Of a DNA stretch of 33,830 nucleotides, positions 1 to 8,562 are shown one piece after another. The position numbers and the translations under genes were made by a program. The notes below the pieces were generated by a model that saw only the letters and a list, made by a program, of their open reading frames with translations, did not search any database and was not told the origin of the DNA. How positions within the stretch are numbered: the stretch's first letter is position 1; each line of letters begins with the position of its first letter. Source of the DNA: Geothrix sp. (lineage in GTDB: Bacteria > Acidobacteriota > Holophagae > Holophagales > Holophagaceae); the NCBI GenBank assembly GCA_030824075.1, contig JAVBYJ010000037.1:1-33830 (forward strand), written 5' to 3'.

Positions 1-2
1 TC

Positions 3-329
3 CCGTCTGGAGCCGCCAGTTTTCCCCGCGATCCCTTCTTCGACGGGGCGACCGCGCCCACGCAGCCGGTGAACATCGATCCCTTCGGCTTTTTCGAATC
101 CGCATCCGCTCCCCGTCCCGCTCCGCCGGTCGTCAGTCCTGATCTGGTGCATAGCAGGACGAGCGGCGAGACAGTTCGGCGCCTGGAGTCCTACCAGACC
201 CGCACCCTCGTCTTGGGCATGATCCGCCTCTTCCAGCGCCGCGGCCTCATCGGCCAGGACGAACTCCAGCGCCTCCTCACCAATCTCATCGAGGCCGGGG
301 AGATCAAGGACGACGACAAGATCGGCTAG
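3..329 (+). CDS. C-terminal end of an unknown protein (5' end outside window)
   Basis: The reading frame is open from the first bases of the window to the TAG at 327-329, so the gene very likely starts upstream. A GTG at 69 could serve as a start (86 residues), but it has no clear ribosome binding site. The frame upstream of it also looks like coding sequence: a Pro/Ala/Phe-rich linker in which the DPF motif occurs both before and after the GTG. The last 45 residues look like a compact helical segment (around VLGMIRLFQRRGLI and ELQRLLTNLIEAGEI), preceded by a low-complexity proline-rich linker. I do not recognise the family. The gene converges with lepA, and a palindromic repeat separates them. 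Confidence 0.55.
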   Translation, partial: PSGAASFPRDPFFDGATAPTQPVNIDPFGFFESASAPRPAPPVVSPDLVHSRTSGETVRRLESYQTRTLVLGMIRLFQRRGLIGQDELQRLLTNLIEAGEIKDDDKIG

Positions 330-351
330 GCCGCTCGCACAACAAAAGCGA

Positions 352-456
352 GGACAGGATTAACAGGATGAAAAGCAGGATTGACAGGATTTCAAAAGCA
401 ATTGCTCTTAATCTTTAATCCTGTTAATCAAGCACTTAATCTTGTCAATCCTGTCC
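352..456. repeat. Imperfect palindromic repeat element A, 3' of lepA
   Basis: Two 40-base arms (352-391 and 417-456) are inverted copies matching at roughly 80% of positions, around a 25-base centre. Each arm is built from degenerate units of about 10 bases resembling ACAGGATTGA. The outer edge lies 8 bases from the lepA stop codon, and a run of seven T (plus strand) lies between. On the plus strand this looks like an intrinsic terminator. On the lepA transcript the hairpin is preceded by an A-tract and followed by a short T-rich stretch, so it may terminate in both directions between these convergent genes. Confidence 0.75.
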
Positions 457-463
457 CGTTTTT

Positions 464-2281
464 TTAGTTGTCGACCTTCAGGATCGCCAGGAAGGCCTCT
501 TGGGGAATGTCCACGTTGCCGATGGCCTTCATCCGCTTCTTGCCCTCTTTTTGTTTGTTGAGGAGCTTCTTCTTGCGGCTGACGTCGCCGCCGTAGCACT
601 TGGCGAGGACATCCTTGCGCCGGGCCTTCACGTTGGTGCGGGCAATGATCTTGCTGCCGATGGCGGACTGGATGGCCACATCGAACATCTGCTGGGGGAT
701 CACTTCCTTCATCTTCTGGCACAGAGCGAGACCCAGGGTCTGGCTCTTGCTGCGATGCACCATGATGGACAGGGCGTCCACCGCCTCGCCGTTCACCAGG
801 ATGTCCATCTTCACCAAGTCGGATTCGGTGTAGTGCTTCATGTGGTAGTCGAAGCTGGCGTAGCCCTTTGAGATGGACTTGAGCTTGTCGTAGAAGTCGA
901 GCACCACCTCGTTGAGGGGAAGTTCGTAGACGAGCATCACCCGGTCCTGACTCACGTATTCGAGCTTCTGCTGGATGCCGCGACGCTCTTCGCAAAGCTT
1001 GATCAGGCCACCCACGAAATCGGTGCGCGTGAGGATGGTCGCCTCGATGATGGGTTCCTCGATCTTCGCGATCTTCTGGAGCGGTGGCAGCTTGGAGGGG
1101 TTGTCCACGGAAGCTTCGGTGCCATCCGTGAGGTGGACATGGAAGCGCACGCTGGGGGCCGTGGTGATGAGATCCAGATCGAACTCGCGTTCCAGGCGCT
1201 CCTGCACGATCTCCATGTGGAGCAGGCCCAGGAACCCGCACCGGAAGCCGAAACCCAGGGCCGTGGAAGTCTCGGGCTCGTAGGTGAAGCTGCTGTCGTT
1301 GAGCCGGAGCTTGTCCATGGCGTTGCGGAGGTTCTCGTAATCGTCGCTGGAGGTCGGGAAGATCCCCGCGAAGACCACCGGCTGGATCTCCTTGAAGCCC
1401 TTCAGCATCTCGGTGGCAGGCTTCGTGGTGAGGGTCACCGCATGGGTCACCGTATCGCCGACCTTCACATCCACCAGCTGCCGGATGTTGGCCACCAGAT
1501 AGCCCACTTCACCCACGGACAGCGATTCCTGCTTGTCCATCTTGGGATCGAAGATGCCGATCTCGTCCACCCGGTGCTCGCTGCCCGTGGACATGAAGCG
1601 GATCTGATCACCGGCCTTCAGGGTGCCGTTCACCACCCGGATGAGGTTCACCACGCCGCGGTAGGCATCGTAGTAGCAGTCGAAGACCAGGGCCTGCAGC
1701 GGGGCTTTCGGATCCCCCTGGGGCGCCGGGATGCACTTCACGATCTGCTCCAGCACCTGGCCGCAGTTCTCGCCAGTCTTCGCACTCACGTTCACCGCGT
1801 GGGCCGTATCCACCAGGCCGATGACGGTATCGATCTGCTCCAGCACGCGCTCGGGGTCCGCGCTGGGCAGGTCGGTCTTGTTGAGCACCGGAAAGACTTC
1901 CAGCCCGTTCTCCAGGGCCAGGTAGGCGTTGGCCAGCGTCTGGGCCTCCACACCCTGGGTGGCGTCCACCACCAGGATGGCCCCTTCGCAGGCGGCGAGG
2001 CTGCGGCTGACCTCATAGGTGAAATCCACATGGCCGGGGGTATCGATGAGATTCAGGGTATAGGTTTGGCCGTCGAGCGCCGTGTATTTCAGCGTCACCG
2101 CATGGGCTTTGATGGTGATGCCGCGCTCGCGCTCCAGGTCCATGTCGTCCAGGATCTGGGCCTGCATGTCCCGTCCGGCCACGGTCTTGGTCAGCTCAAG
2201 CAGGCGATCCGCCAGAGTCGACTTGCCGTGGTCGATATGCGCGACAATGGAAAAGTTGCGGATGAGACTGGGATGCGCCAC
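464..2281 (-). CDS. lepA: Elongation factor 4 (LepA), ribosome-associated GTPase
   Basis: A 605-residue protein, the usual length for LepA/EF4, a translational GTPase that binds the ribosome and acts on stalled or mis-translocated complexes. The N-terminal GTPase domain shows the P-loop AHIDHGKST, the effector region [17 protein letters not shown] and NKTDLP. The rest matches EF-G-like domains II, III and V, followed by the LepA-specific C-terminal domain ending in a lysine-rich stretch ([17 protein letters not shown]). The start is GTG at 2281, with a GAGG ribosome binding site seven bases upstream (2289-2292), and the protein begins [10 protein letters not shown]. It is transcribed alone and divergently from the response regulator gene. 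A possible -10 box (TACAAT on the minus strand, 2302-2307) lies just upstream, but no good -35 is visible. Confidence 0.97.
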   Translation of the reverse strand: MAHPSLIRNFSIVAHIDHGKSTLADRLLELTKTVAGRDMQAQILDDMDLERERGITIKAHAVTLKYTALDGQTYTLNLIDTPGHVDFTYEVSRSLAACEGAILVVDATQGVEAQTLANAYLALENGLEVFPVLNKTDLPSADPERVLEQIDTVIGLVDTAHAVNVSAKTGENCGQVLEQIVKCIPAPQGDPKAPLQALVFDCYYDAYRGVVNLIRVVNGTLKAGDQIRFMSTGSEHRVDEIGIFDPKMDKQESLSVGEVGYLVANIRQLVDVKVGDTVTHAVTLTTKPATEMLKGFKEIQPVVFAGIFPTSSDDYENLRNAMDKLRLNDSSFTYEPETSTALGFGFRCGFLGLLHMEIVQERLEREFDLDLITTAPSVRFHVHLTDGTEASVDNPSKLPPLQKIAKIEEPIIEATILTRTDFVGGLIKLCEERRGIQQKLEYVSQDRVMLVYELPLNEVVLDFYDKLKSISKGYASFDYHMKHYTESDLVKMDILVNGEAVDALSIMVHRSKSQTLGLALCQKMKEVIPQQMFDVAIQSAIGSKIIARTNVKARRKDVLAKCYGGDVSRKKKLLNKQKEGKKRMKAIGNVDIPQEAFLAILKVDN

Positions 2282-2364
2282 TGAGAAACCTCGAACCCGC
2301 CATTGTATCGTTGGAAAGTGCCGTTGTCTGCGGAGTTTTACCAGTCCCGATCTTCATCCCCGGG

Positions 2365-2393
2365 TTGATCCGAACCGATAGGCCCTCTAACCT
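2365..2393 (+). promoter_or_regulatory. Candidate sigma-70-type promoter for the response regulator operon
   Basis: TTGATC at 2365-2370 and TAACCT at 2388-2393 are separated by 17 bases, in the gap between the divergent lepA and response regulator genes. The start codon is 26 bases downstream. It was called by eye from hexamer match and spacing only. An alternative -10 (TATAAC) lies a few bases further on. Confidence 0.35.
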
Positions 2394-2418
2394 CATATAA
2401 CGAGACCAAGGAGCCAGC

Positions 2419-3225
2419 TTGTCCCAGTTCGCGTCCCCCATGACCATCCTGATGGTGGAGGACAATGCCCTTCAGAGGCGCCAGATTGAGGCGCAACTCC
2501 ATCCCTTGGGTCATCGGCTCATCACCGCCTCCAACGGGCAAGAGGCCCTGGATCGGATGATGGAAGGGCTGCCTGACCTCATCATCATGGATGCGGTGAT
2601 GCCGGCCATGGATGGCTTCAAGGCCTGCGAGACGATCAAGAGCGATCCAAGGACCGCCTCCATCCCCATCCTGGTGCTCACGGCCCTGAGCCGGGACGCC
2701 AAGGATCGCAGCTACGCGGCCGGCGCCGATGATTTCCTCCGCAAACCCGCCAACACCATGCTGCTTCAGGTGCGGGTGCAGACCCACCTGCGGATTCGAG
2801 CCCTCAGCCTTCGGGCAGGAACCCTCGCACCCGCCCGCCCCAAGGTGCTGGTGGTATCCGCCAGTTCCCTGGTGCGCTCCCAGGTTCAGAACCACTACGG
2901 CAAGGACCAGGCCACCTTTTTCGAAGCCCAGGGCGAGGGCCAGGCCCGGGCCCAGATCCTGGCCCACCGGCCCGATGTGCTGGTGCTGGACACCGAACTG
3001 CTCGAAGGCAGCGCCCAGACCCTGGCTGTGGCTGTCCATCAGTCTGAGGAACTGAAAGATATGCCCATCCTCCTCCTTCACAGTCCCGGGGAGTTGGAGA
3101 CCTGGTCACGGATGCAGGAGCCCGTGGCCGATGCGCTGGAGAAGCCGCTGGTCGCTCCCGAAACCCGCCGCCGTGTGGCCCTGTTGGCCCGGCTGGCCCA
3201 CCTGCAGAAGCTCGTCCAGGCGTGA
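2419..3225 (+). CDS. Response regulator with two receiver domains, the second degenerate
   Basis: A 268-residue cytoplasmic protein made of two CheY-like receiver domains and no output domain. The first (about residues 8-125) has all key residues: the E14-D15 acidic pair, phospho-acceptor D58 in IIMDAVMP, T88 and K109 in LRKP. The second (about 140-262) keeps the fold pattern and an aspartate at D191, but the acidic pair is replaced by Ser-Ala-Ser, and His stands where Thr/Ser is expected. It probably cannot be phosphorylated normally and may act as a partner-binding domain. The start is TTG at 2419, chosen because AAGGAG (2408-2413) lies five bases upstream. The ATG at 2440 has no such site. 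Its stop is within 3 bases of the next gene's start, so the two are probably translationally coupled. No histidine kinase is nearby. Confidence 0.88.
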   Translation: MSQFASPMTILMVEDNALQRRQIEAQLHPLGHRLITASNGQEALDRMMEGLPDLIIMDAVMPAMDGFKACETIKSDPRTASIPILVLTALSRDAKDRSYAAGADDFLRKPANTMLLQVRVQTHLRIRALSLRAGTLAPARPKVLVVSASSLVRSQVQNHYGKDQATFFEAQGEGQARAQILAHRPDVLVLDTELLEGSAQTLAVAVHQSEELKDMPILLLHSPGELETWSRMQEPVADALEKPLVAPETRRRVALLARLAHLQKLVQA

Positions 3226-3227
3226 GG

Positions 3228-4706
3228 ATGAGCGCAAGCCTCCGGGCGATCAGCCTCGGGCTTCTGGCCACCGCCCTTTTCGGGGCCCCCGTCGAAGGGC
3301 GCATCACGGATGGCCGCCACGGCCTGCCGGGCGTCCGCGTCTATCCTGATCGCCTGCCCCGGATATCCCCAGCCGGCGAGGTGCCCTTCACGCAAACAGA
3401 TGCCGAGGGACGGTTCCAGCTTGATCTGGAAGCGGCAGACACCGTGCTCATCGTGGAGAAGGACGGTTGGCGCCGCGATCTCGTGCCTGCTGCGGACTGG
3501 TCCCGGGACCTGATCCTGCGTCCCGAACCCGGTTTCCGAAGGGAAGCCGTCTGCCTCGTGCGTCTGGACTTCACCGATGAACCCTCGAAGCTGCCGGACG
3601 GCGCCCTGCGGGAACTGATCTTCTCGCGCCGGCCCGGTGTCGCCAGCGCCGCCAACTACCTCTATGAAGTGAGCAAGGGCGCCCTTTCCCTGGTCGAGGG
3701 CCGCTTTCTCAAACTGCGTAGCGCCGACCATCCAGCGCCCCGCCTTGATGACCACAAGCAAGCCATGGCCGCCTGGGTCCTGGAGCGGCTGCACCATGAA
3801 GCCCTGGGCGACTGCGATCGCGTCGACAACCGCACCGGTGCGCCGAAATCCGATGGCAAACCCGACCACCTCTGGATCATCACACCGGGCGCCCCTCAGT
3901 CCCTCACCGCCGATGAAGCCCACCTCAAGGCCGTGAGCCTGCTCATGCCCCTGCCATGGGACCAGACCCGGCGCTGGCCCCTGCTGTTCATGACGGAGGA
4001 AGTGCCCCTGGGAAACATCGTCCACGAATCCTTTCACGCCATGGGTGAGCACCGGGTGGACGACCTCTATGTGGATTGCAAGGACCCCTTCACCGCAGGC
4101 ATCTGGGATCTGATGGACGCAGGCCAGTACCGCGGGTGGGACCGTTCCCATCCGGGCGAGGGCCCCTGGGTGGAGGACACGGGCTACAGTCCCTCCCATC
4201 CCACGGCCTGGGTGCGCTCCGAACTCTGGTACCGGGGCCACTTCCGGAGCACCGTGTCCCGCCTCTCCGTGAAACGCCGGACCTGGGAAGGCTGGATCGC
4301 ACCGGCCTCCCGGGCCCCCGGCGCCGATCCCCAGTGGGTCACCCTGCCCGATCCCCGAAAGAAGGGCCGCTTCTTCAGCCTGGAGGTGCGCCGCCCCTGG
4401 GGTTTCGAGCGGGGCCGCATCGGCGGCCGGTTTGGCCCCGGCATGGAAGGCCTGGTGGTGGCCCGCATCGACCCCAGCCTGCTGAGCTACGGTGATCCCA
4501 AGGGTCCCGTGCGGGTGGTGGATGCCCATCCCGGTAGTCCCGAGCCCCCCAAACCCCGCTTTCCCTGCCGCATGTGGGAACTCGACGACGCCGCCTTCAA
4601 CCTGGGTTCCGGCGAGACCGCCAAGGGCCGCAGCGGCCCGCTGTCCTGGGAAGTGCTCGACACGGACGCCAGCGGACGGATGCGGGTGAAGGTGACCCTG
4701 AAGTAG
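3228..4706 (+). CDS. Secreted M6-like zinc metallopeptidase with N-terminal carboxypeptidase-regulatory-like domain
   Basis: The protein has 492 residues from ATG 3228; a GTG at 3222 is also possible and overlaps the stop of the regulator gene. Residues 1-21 look like a signal peptide. Residues about 24-95 form a small beta domain of the carboxypeptidase-regulatory type (VEGRITDGRHGLPGVRVY, then TDAEGRFQLDL). The C-terminal two-thirds hold the zinc site HESFH (H266, E267, H270), followed by AMGEHRVDDLY and later WDLMDAG. This order resembles the M6 immune-inhibitor-A pattern HExxHxxG...D and the W-x-[IL]-M-x-x-G segment. The region after the HExxH is two residues longer than in typical M6 enzymes, so the third zinc ligand is uncertain (His275 or one of the Asp pair). 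Secretion and proteolysis are inferred. Coupling to a response regulator is unusual for this class. Confidence 0.7.
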   Translation: MSASLRAISLGLLATALFGAPVEGRITDGRHGLPGVRVYPDRLPRISPAGEVPFTQTDAEGRFQLDLEAADTVLIVEKDGWRRDLVPAADWSRDLILRPEPGFRREAVCLVRLDFTDEPSKLPDGALRELIFSRRPGVASAANYLYEVSKGALSLVEGRFLKLRSADHPAPRLDDHKQAMAAWVLERLHHEALGDCDRVDNRTGAPKSDGKPDHLWIITPGAPQSLTADEAHLKAVSLLMPLPWDQTRRWPLLFMTEEVPLGNIVHESFHAMGEHRVDDLYVDCKDPFTAGIWDLMDAGQYRGWDRSHPGEGPWVEDTGYSPSHPTAWVRSELWYRGHFRSTVSRLSVKRRTWEGWIAPASRAPGADPQWVTLPDPRKKGRFFSLEVRRPWGFERGRIGGRFGPGMEGLVVARIDPSLLSYGDPKGPVRVVDAHPGSPEPPKPRFPCRMWELDDAAFNLGSGETAKGRSGPLSWEVLDTDASGRMRVKVTLK

Positions 4707-4783
4707 TGTTTTTACAAAGATGTCACCCGACGGCCCTCGGTGCCGCCGGTGCCCCCGACGAAAAGACGGGCATGGAGTTGCGC

Positions 4784-6640
4784 ATGCCCGAATTCGTGCC
4801 GAACCTGGACATCGCCCCCGCCCCCCCCTGCCTTCCAGGGGTTCCCTCCGCCGACCGGGAACCGAACCCACTCCTGGCCGAACTGCGGGCCATCCTGGAT
4901 CGGAGGAGTTTGTCGCCCCGCTTCCAGCCGATCTTCGACCTCAGGATCGGCGAGCTTTATGGATTCGAGGGCCTGATCCGCGGACCCAGTGACTCCGTCC
5001 TGCACGCGCCGCTGAACCTGCTGGGCGTCGCCAGATGCGGAGGGTTGCTTCCCGACCTGGAACGGGCCTGCATCGAGTCCATCCTCGGGGTCTGGTCGGG
5101 GCTTTCGGCCCACTATCGCATCTTCGTGAACCTCAGCCCCAGCGCCCTTCTCGACGCCCGCGGAAGGGCCTCCGCTGGGTCTGACCTGGTGAACCAGCTG
5201 GGGCTCCTCCCCAGAAACGTCGTCATCGAACTCACCGAAAGTCAGCCCACCTTCGAATACGCACCCCTCCTCGAGGCGGCCGAATACCTCCGGTCCCTGG
5301 GCTTCACCATCGCCCTCGACGATCTCGGCGAGGGCTTTTCCAGCCTCCGGCTTTGGTCCGAACTGAAGCCTGAATTCGTGAAAGTGGACAAGCACTTCGT
5401 CCAAGGGGTCGGCACCGACCCGGTCAAGCTCCACTTCCTGCGCTCCATCCAGGAACTCGCCAACCGGACCGGCGCCCGCGTCGTCGCGGAGGGCATCGAG
5501 ACGGACGCGGACCTCGCGGTGGTCCAGGAACTGGGGATCGATTACGGACAGGGCTTCCTGCTGGGGAAGCCGGCACCCCAACCCGACCACCGGATCTCCC
5601 AGGAACTCATCCACCGCCTGCGCCCCGTCTCCGTGACCACCACGCGGCCTTCCACGTCGACCCAGCGCACCACGGCCGAACGGCTGCTGGTCCCCAGTCC
5701 CCCGGTATCCCCGACCACCACCAACCTGGATGTCCAGGCGCGCTTCCTCCGGCAGCCGGAACTCCAGTCCCTGCCTGTGGTGGAGGACGGCCTTCCCCTC
5801 GGGCTCCTGAGCCGCCACGCCTTCACCGACACCATGTCCCGACCCTTCAGCCCGGAACTCTACGGCAAGCGGTCCTGCACCCTGTTCATGGAGCGCGACT
5901 GCCTCGTCGTGGACCGCACCATCTCGATCCACGACCTCAGCGAACGCGTGGTGTCTTCCGACCCTCGCCACATCCTGCTGGGATTCATCATCACCCAGAA
6001 CGGCCGGTATGCGGGCATGGGGTCCGGACATGACCTCATGCGCGAAATCACCCAGATGCAGATCGCCTCCGCCCGCTACGCCAACCCCCTCACCCAGCTC
6101 CCCGGCAATGTGCCCATTCATGAGCATCTGGAGGGCCGCCTGGAGGGCCACGATCCTTTCGTGGTCTGCTATTGCGACCTGGATCATTTCAAGCCGTACA
6201 ACGACGTGTACGGCTACCGGCGCGGCGATGAGCTGATCCAGTGGACCGGCTGCCTGCTGCAGGAATGCTTCGCGGGTGCCCTGGATTTCATTGGCCATGT
6301 GGGTGGAGACGACTTCATCCTGGCCATTCCCGAGGAGAACTGGGAGCCCCGCGTGGCGGCCTACCTCGAACGGTTCGAATCCGGCCGCCACGCGTTCTTC
6401 CACCCTGAGGACAAGGCGCGCGGGGGCTACGTTTCCGAAGACCGCCAGGGCCAGGCCGTCTTCCACGCCCTGGTCACCATCTCCATCGGCGTGGTGAGCG
6501 TCCAGCCGGGAACCTACCTGAATCACCACGAGGTCGCCGCCGCGGCGAGCACCGCGAAGAAGCTCGCCAAGCAGCAGGCAGGGTGCAGTTCCTTCCTCGA
6601 TCGGCGGCTGCCGAAGCCGCCCGCCGACGAGGCACGCTAG
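4784..6640 (+). CDS. EAL-CBS-GGDEF cyclic-di-GMP signalling protein
   Basis: The protein has 618 residues from ATG 4784, which has GGAG (4774-4777) six bases upstream; an in-frame ATG at 4772 has no such site. About residues 30-270 form an EAL phosphodiesterase domain. The signature is EGLIRG (E62), followed by FVNLSP, IELTES, LDDLGEG (D179-D180), KVDKHFV, VAEGIET and QGFLLGKP, so the metal and catalytic ligands look intact. About 300-425 resemble a CBS-domain pair, a likely ligand sensor. About 430-610 form a GGDEF domain with DLDHFKPYND, but the signature reads GGDDF (507-511), and there is no RxxD inhibitory site before it. The most likely activity is cyclic-di-GMP hydrolysis, with the GGDEF domain either weakly active or a GTP sensor. 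There are no membrane segments, so it is cytoplasmic. Confidence 0.9.
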   Translation: MPEFVPNLDIAPAPPCLPGVPSADREPNPLLAELRAILDRRSLSPRFQPIFDLRIGELYGFEGLIRGPSDSVLHAPLNLLGVARCGGLLPDLERACIESILGVWSGLSAHYRIFVNLSPSALLDARGRASAGSDLVNQLGLLPRNVVIELTESQPTFEYAPLLEAAEYLRSLGFTIALDDLGEGFSSLRLWSELKPEFVKVDKHFVQGVGTDPVKLHFLRSIQELANRTGARVVAEGIETDADLAVVQELGIDYGQGFLLGKPAPQPDHRISQELIHRLRPVSVTTTRPSTSTQRTTAERLLVPSPPVSPTTTNLDVQARFLRQPELQSLPVVEDGLPLGLLSRHAFTDTMSRPFSPELYGKRSCTLFMERDCLVVDRTISIHDLSERVVSSDPRHILLGFIITQNGRYAGMGSGHDLMREITQMQIASARYANPLTQLPGNVPIHEHLEGRLEGHDPFVVCYCDLDHFKPYNDVYGYRRGDELIQWTGCLLQECFAGALDFIGHVGGDDFILAIPEENWEPRVAAYLERFESGRHAFFHPEDKARGGYVSEDRQGQAVFHALVTISIGVVSVQPGTYLNHHEVAAAASTAKKLAKQQAGCSSFLDRRLPKPPADEAR

Positions 6641-6662
6641 GCTGGAACGTTCCGGAGCCCCC

Positions 6663-7163
6663 ATGCGCCTCGCCCTGATCCCCGCTCTGTTCATCTGTTC
6701 CGCCCTCGCCCTCTCGGCCCGGTCTCCCGCCGAAAAAGCCGCGGCCGCCGTCCTGGACGATTGGCATCTGGCGGCTGCCCAGGCCGATGAGGGCCGCTAC
6801 TTCAGTCACCTCGCGGAAGGCGCCGTGTTCCTGGGCACCGATGCCACCGAACGCTGGCCCAAAGCCGCCTTTCAGACCTGGGCCCACCCCATCTTCCTGC
6901 GGGGCAAGGCCTGGAGCTTCAAGGCCACCCGCCGCGCCCTGACCCTTTCCCAGGATGGCCGCACCGCCTGGTTTGACGAGGACCTCGACACCCCGAACCT
7001 GGGCCCGGCCCGGGGCAGCGGCGTGCTCACCCGCGAACAGGGCCGCTGGCGGATCCAGCAGTACAACCTCAGCGTGCCCATCCCGAACGCCCTCCTGGAA
7101 TCGGTGAAGGCCCAGATCGAGGCCCTGGCAAAAAACCCCCGAACGGTCGAGATTACCAAGTAA
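6663..7163 (+). CDS. Secreted SnoaL-like (NTF2-fold, DUF4440-type) protein
   Basis: A 166-residue protein. An N-terminal signal peptide (about residues 1-19, ALIPALFICSALALSA) is followed by a small NTF2-like domain. Recognisable features are the helix LDDWHLAAAQADEGRYFSHL, the turn AVFLGTDATERW, a strand-rich middle (TAWFDEDLDT), and the closing strand GRWRIQQYNLSVPIPN. Proteins of this shape are common in Acidobacteriota and Bacteroidota. They rarely have a known reaction; the fold serves as a binding pocket or a small enzyme. The start has GGAG (6654-6657) five bases before the ATG. It lies 22 bases after the cyclic-di-GMP gene and 8 bases before the M28 peptidase gene, so it is probably co-transcribed with both. 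Confidence 0.78.
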   Translation: MRLALIPALFICSALALSARSPAEKAAAAVLDDWHLAAAQADEGRYFSHLAEGAVFLGTDATERWPKAAFQTWAHPIFLRGKAWSFKATRRALTLSQDGRTAWFDEDLDTPNLGPARGSGVLTREQGRWRIQQYNLSVPIPNALLESVKAQIEALAKNPRTVEITK

Positions 7164-7171
7164 GATGAGGT

Positions 7172-8536
7172 ATGAATCCGACCCGCTGCCTCCTCTGCTG
7201 CCTCACTGTGGCCACCCTGGGGGCCCAGTCTTCCCCTGAAGCCCTCCGCGCCGAAACCCTTCGCACCGAAGCCTTTCGCACCCACGGCGCCTACGAGGAT
7301 CTCGCCTGGCTCTGCGACCGGATTGGACATCGACTGTCGGGCTCGCCTCAGCTCGACCAGGCCATCGTCTGGGCCCAGGCGCGCCTGAAGGCGGCGGGGC
7401 TCGTGAATGTCCACGCCGAACCTGTGATGGTGCCCCACTGGGTACGGGGCCAGGAATCCGCTGAACTGCTCCTGCCCGCCCCGCACCGCCTGAACATCCT
7501 GGGCCTCGGTGGCAGCGTGGGCACGCCCGTGGGCGGGCTCACCGCAGATGTCCAGGTGGTGGGCTCCTTCGACGAGTTGGACCGGCTCGGAGAGGCCGTC
7601 AAGGGGAAGATCGTCCTCTTCGACGTGCCTTTCAAGGGCTACGGCCACACGGTGGTCTACCGGCATGACGGTGCCGCGAAGGCGGCGAAATATGGTGCCG
7701 TGGCGGCCCTGGTGCGTTCGGTGGGCCCCGTGAGCCTGGACACGCCCCACACCGGCGCCATGGACTACGATCCCGCGTTCCCGAAGATCCCCACGGCGGC
7801 CGTCACCATCGAGGCCTCCACCCAGATGCGCCGCATGCAGCAGCGAGGCGAGCGCATCCGGATGCAGCTGGAGATGGGCGCGAAGACCCTGCCAGACGCG
7901 CCCTCCGCCAACGTGGTGGCCGAAATCCGGGGCATCGAGCGGCCCGAAGAGATCGTCATCCTCAGCGGCCACCTGGATAGCTGGGATGTGGGCCAGGGCG
8001 CCCAGGACGATGGCGCCGGGACGGTCATCGCGATGGAGGCCGCCCGCCTCATCCAGAGCCTGGGGCTCAGGCCCCGTCGAACCATCCGGGTGGTGTTGTG
8101 GACCAACGAGGAGAACGGTCTGCGTGGCGGTAAGGCCTACCGGGATGCTCATCGCGCGGAGTTCAAGAACATCGTCGCCGCCGTGGAGACCGATTCCGGC
8201 AGTGAGCGCATCAAGGCCTTCAGCCTGGACCTGCGGAAGGCCACGCCGGAGGCGAAAGCCGCTGCGCTGATCTCCTTGCAGCGTCTGGCGACCGCCATCG
8301 AACCGTTCGGGCCCATCGACCTTCGGCTGGGCGGATCCGGCGCGGATGTGAGCCCCATGGTGGGCGAAGGCGTACCCGGCATCGGCGTGGGGCACGCCGC
8401 CACGCACTATTTCGACATCCACCACACCCATGCCGACACCCTCGACAAGATCGCGAAGGACGACTTGGCCCACAACGCGGCGGCCCTCGCCGCCTTCGCC
8501 TTCGCCCTGGCGCAGTCGGATGTTCGGTTTCAGTAA
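7172..8536 (+). CDS. Secreted M28-family zinc aminopeptidase/carboxypeptidase with PA domain
   Basis: A 454-residue protein similar in layout to plasma glutamate carboxypeptidase (carboxypeptidase Q) and bacterial M28 enzymes. Residues 1-19 are a signal peptide ending around LGAQS. A protease-associated (PA) domain occupies roughly 120-225, inserted in the N-terminal half. The catalytic zinc pair is visible: H267 in SGHLDSWD, the Asp in AQDDGAG, the Glu pair in TNEENG, the Asp of VETDSGS, and the His in HHTHADT. It probably trims peptides in the periplasm or outside the cell, alongside the M6-like and S46 peptidases of this window. It begins 8 bases after the SnoaL-like gene. The ribosome binding site is weak (AAGATGAGG close to the ATG), which fits coupled translation. 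Confidence 0.9.
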   Translation: MNPTRCLLCCLTVATLGAQSSPEALRAETLRTEAFRTHGAYEDLAWLCDRIGHRLSGSPQLDQAIVWAQARLKAAGLVNVHAEPVMVPHWVRGQESAELLLPAPHRLNILGLGGSVGTPVGGLTADVQVVGSFDELDRLGEAVKGKIVLFDVPFKGYGHTVVYRHDGAAKAAKYGAVAALVRSVGPVSLDTPHTGAMDYDPAFPKIPTAAVTIEASTQMRRMQQRGERIRMQLEMGAKTLPDAPSANVVAEIRGIERPEEIVILSGHLDSWDVGQGAQDDGAGTVIAMEAARLIQSLGLRPRRTIRVVLWTNEENGLRGGKAYRDAHRAEFKNIVAAVETDSGSERIKAFSLDLRKATPEAKAAALISLQRLATAIEPFGPIDLRLGGSGADVSPMVGEGVPGIGVGHAATHYFDIHHTHADTLDKIAKDDLAHNAAALAAFAFALAQSDVRFQ

Positions 8537-8562
8537 TCGCCCTGGACAGCCTCGGAGACCCC

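Noticed and set aside
1133..2284. 383-residue open frame antisense to lepA
   Set aside because: It has a His/Gly/Val/Leu-rich composition with no motifs, and it fully overlaps a well-supported lepA. It is a by-product of high GC.
4574..4783. Longer N-terminus for the EAL-CBS-GGDEF protein
   Set aside because: It would overlap the M6-like gene by 130 bases. The added residues are Arg-rich shadow sequence, and ATG 4784 has a good ribosome binding site.
3078..4871. 597-residue antisense frame over the M6-like gene
   Set aside because: It has Gly/Pro/His-rich shadow composition, and it spans three unrelated plus-strand genes' boundaries.
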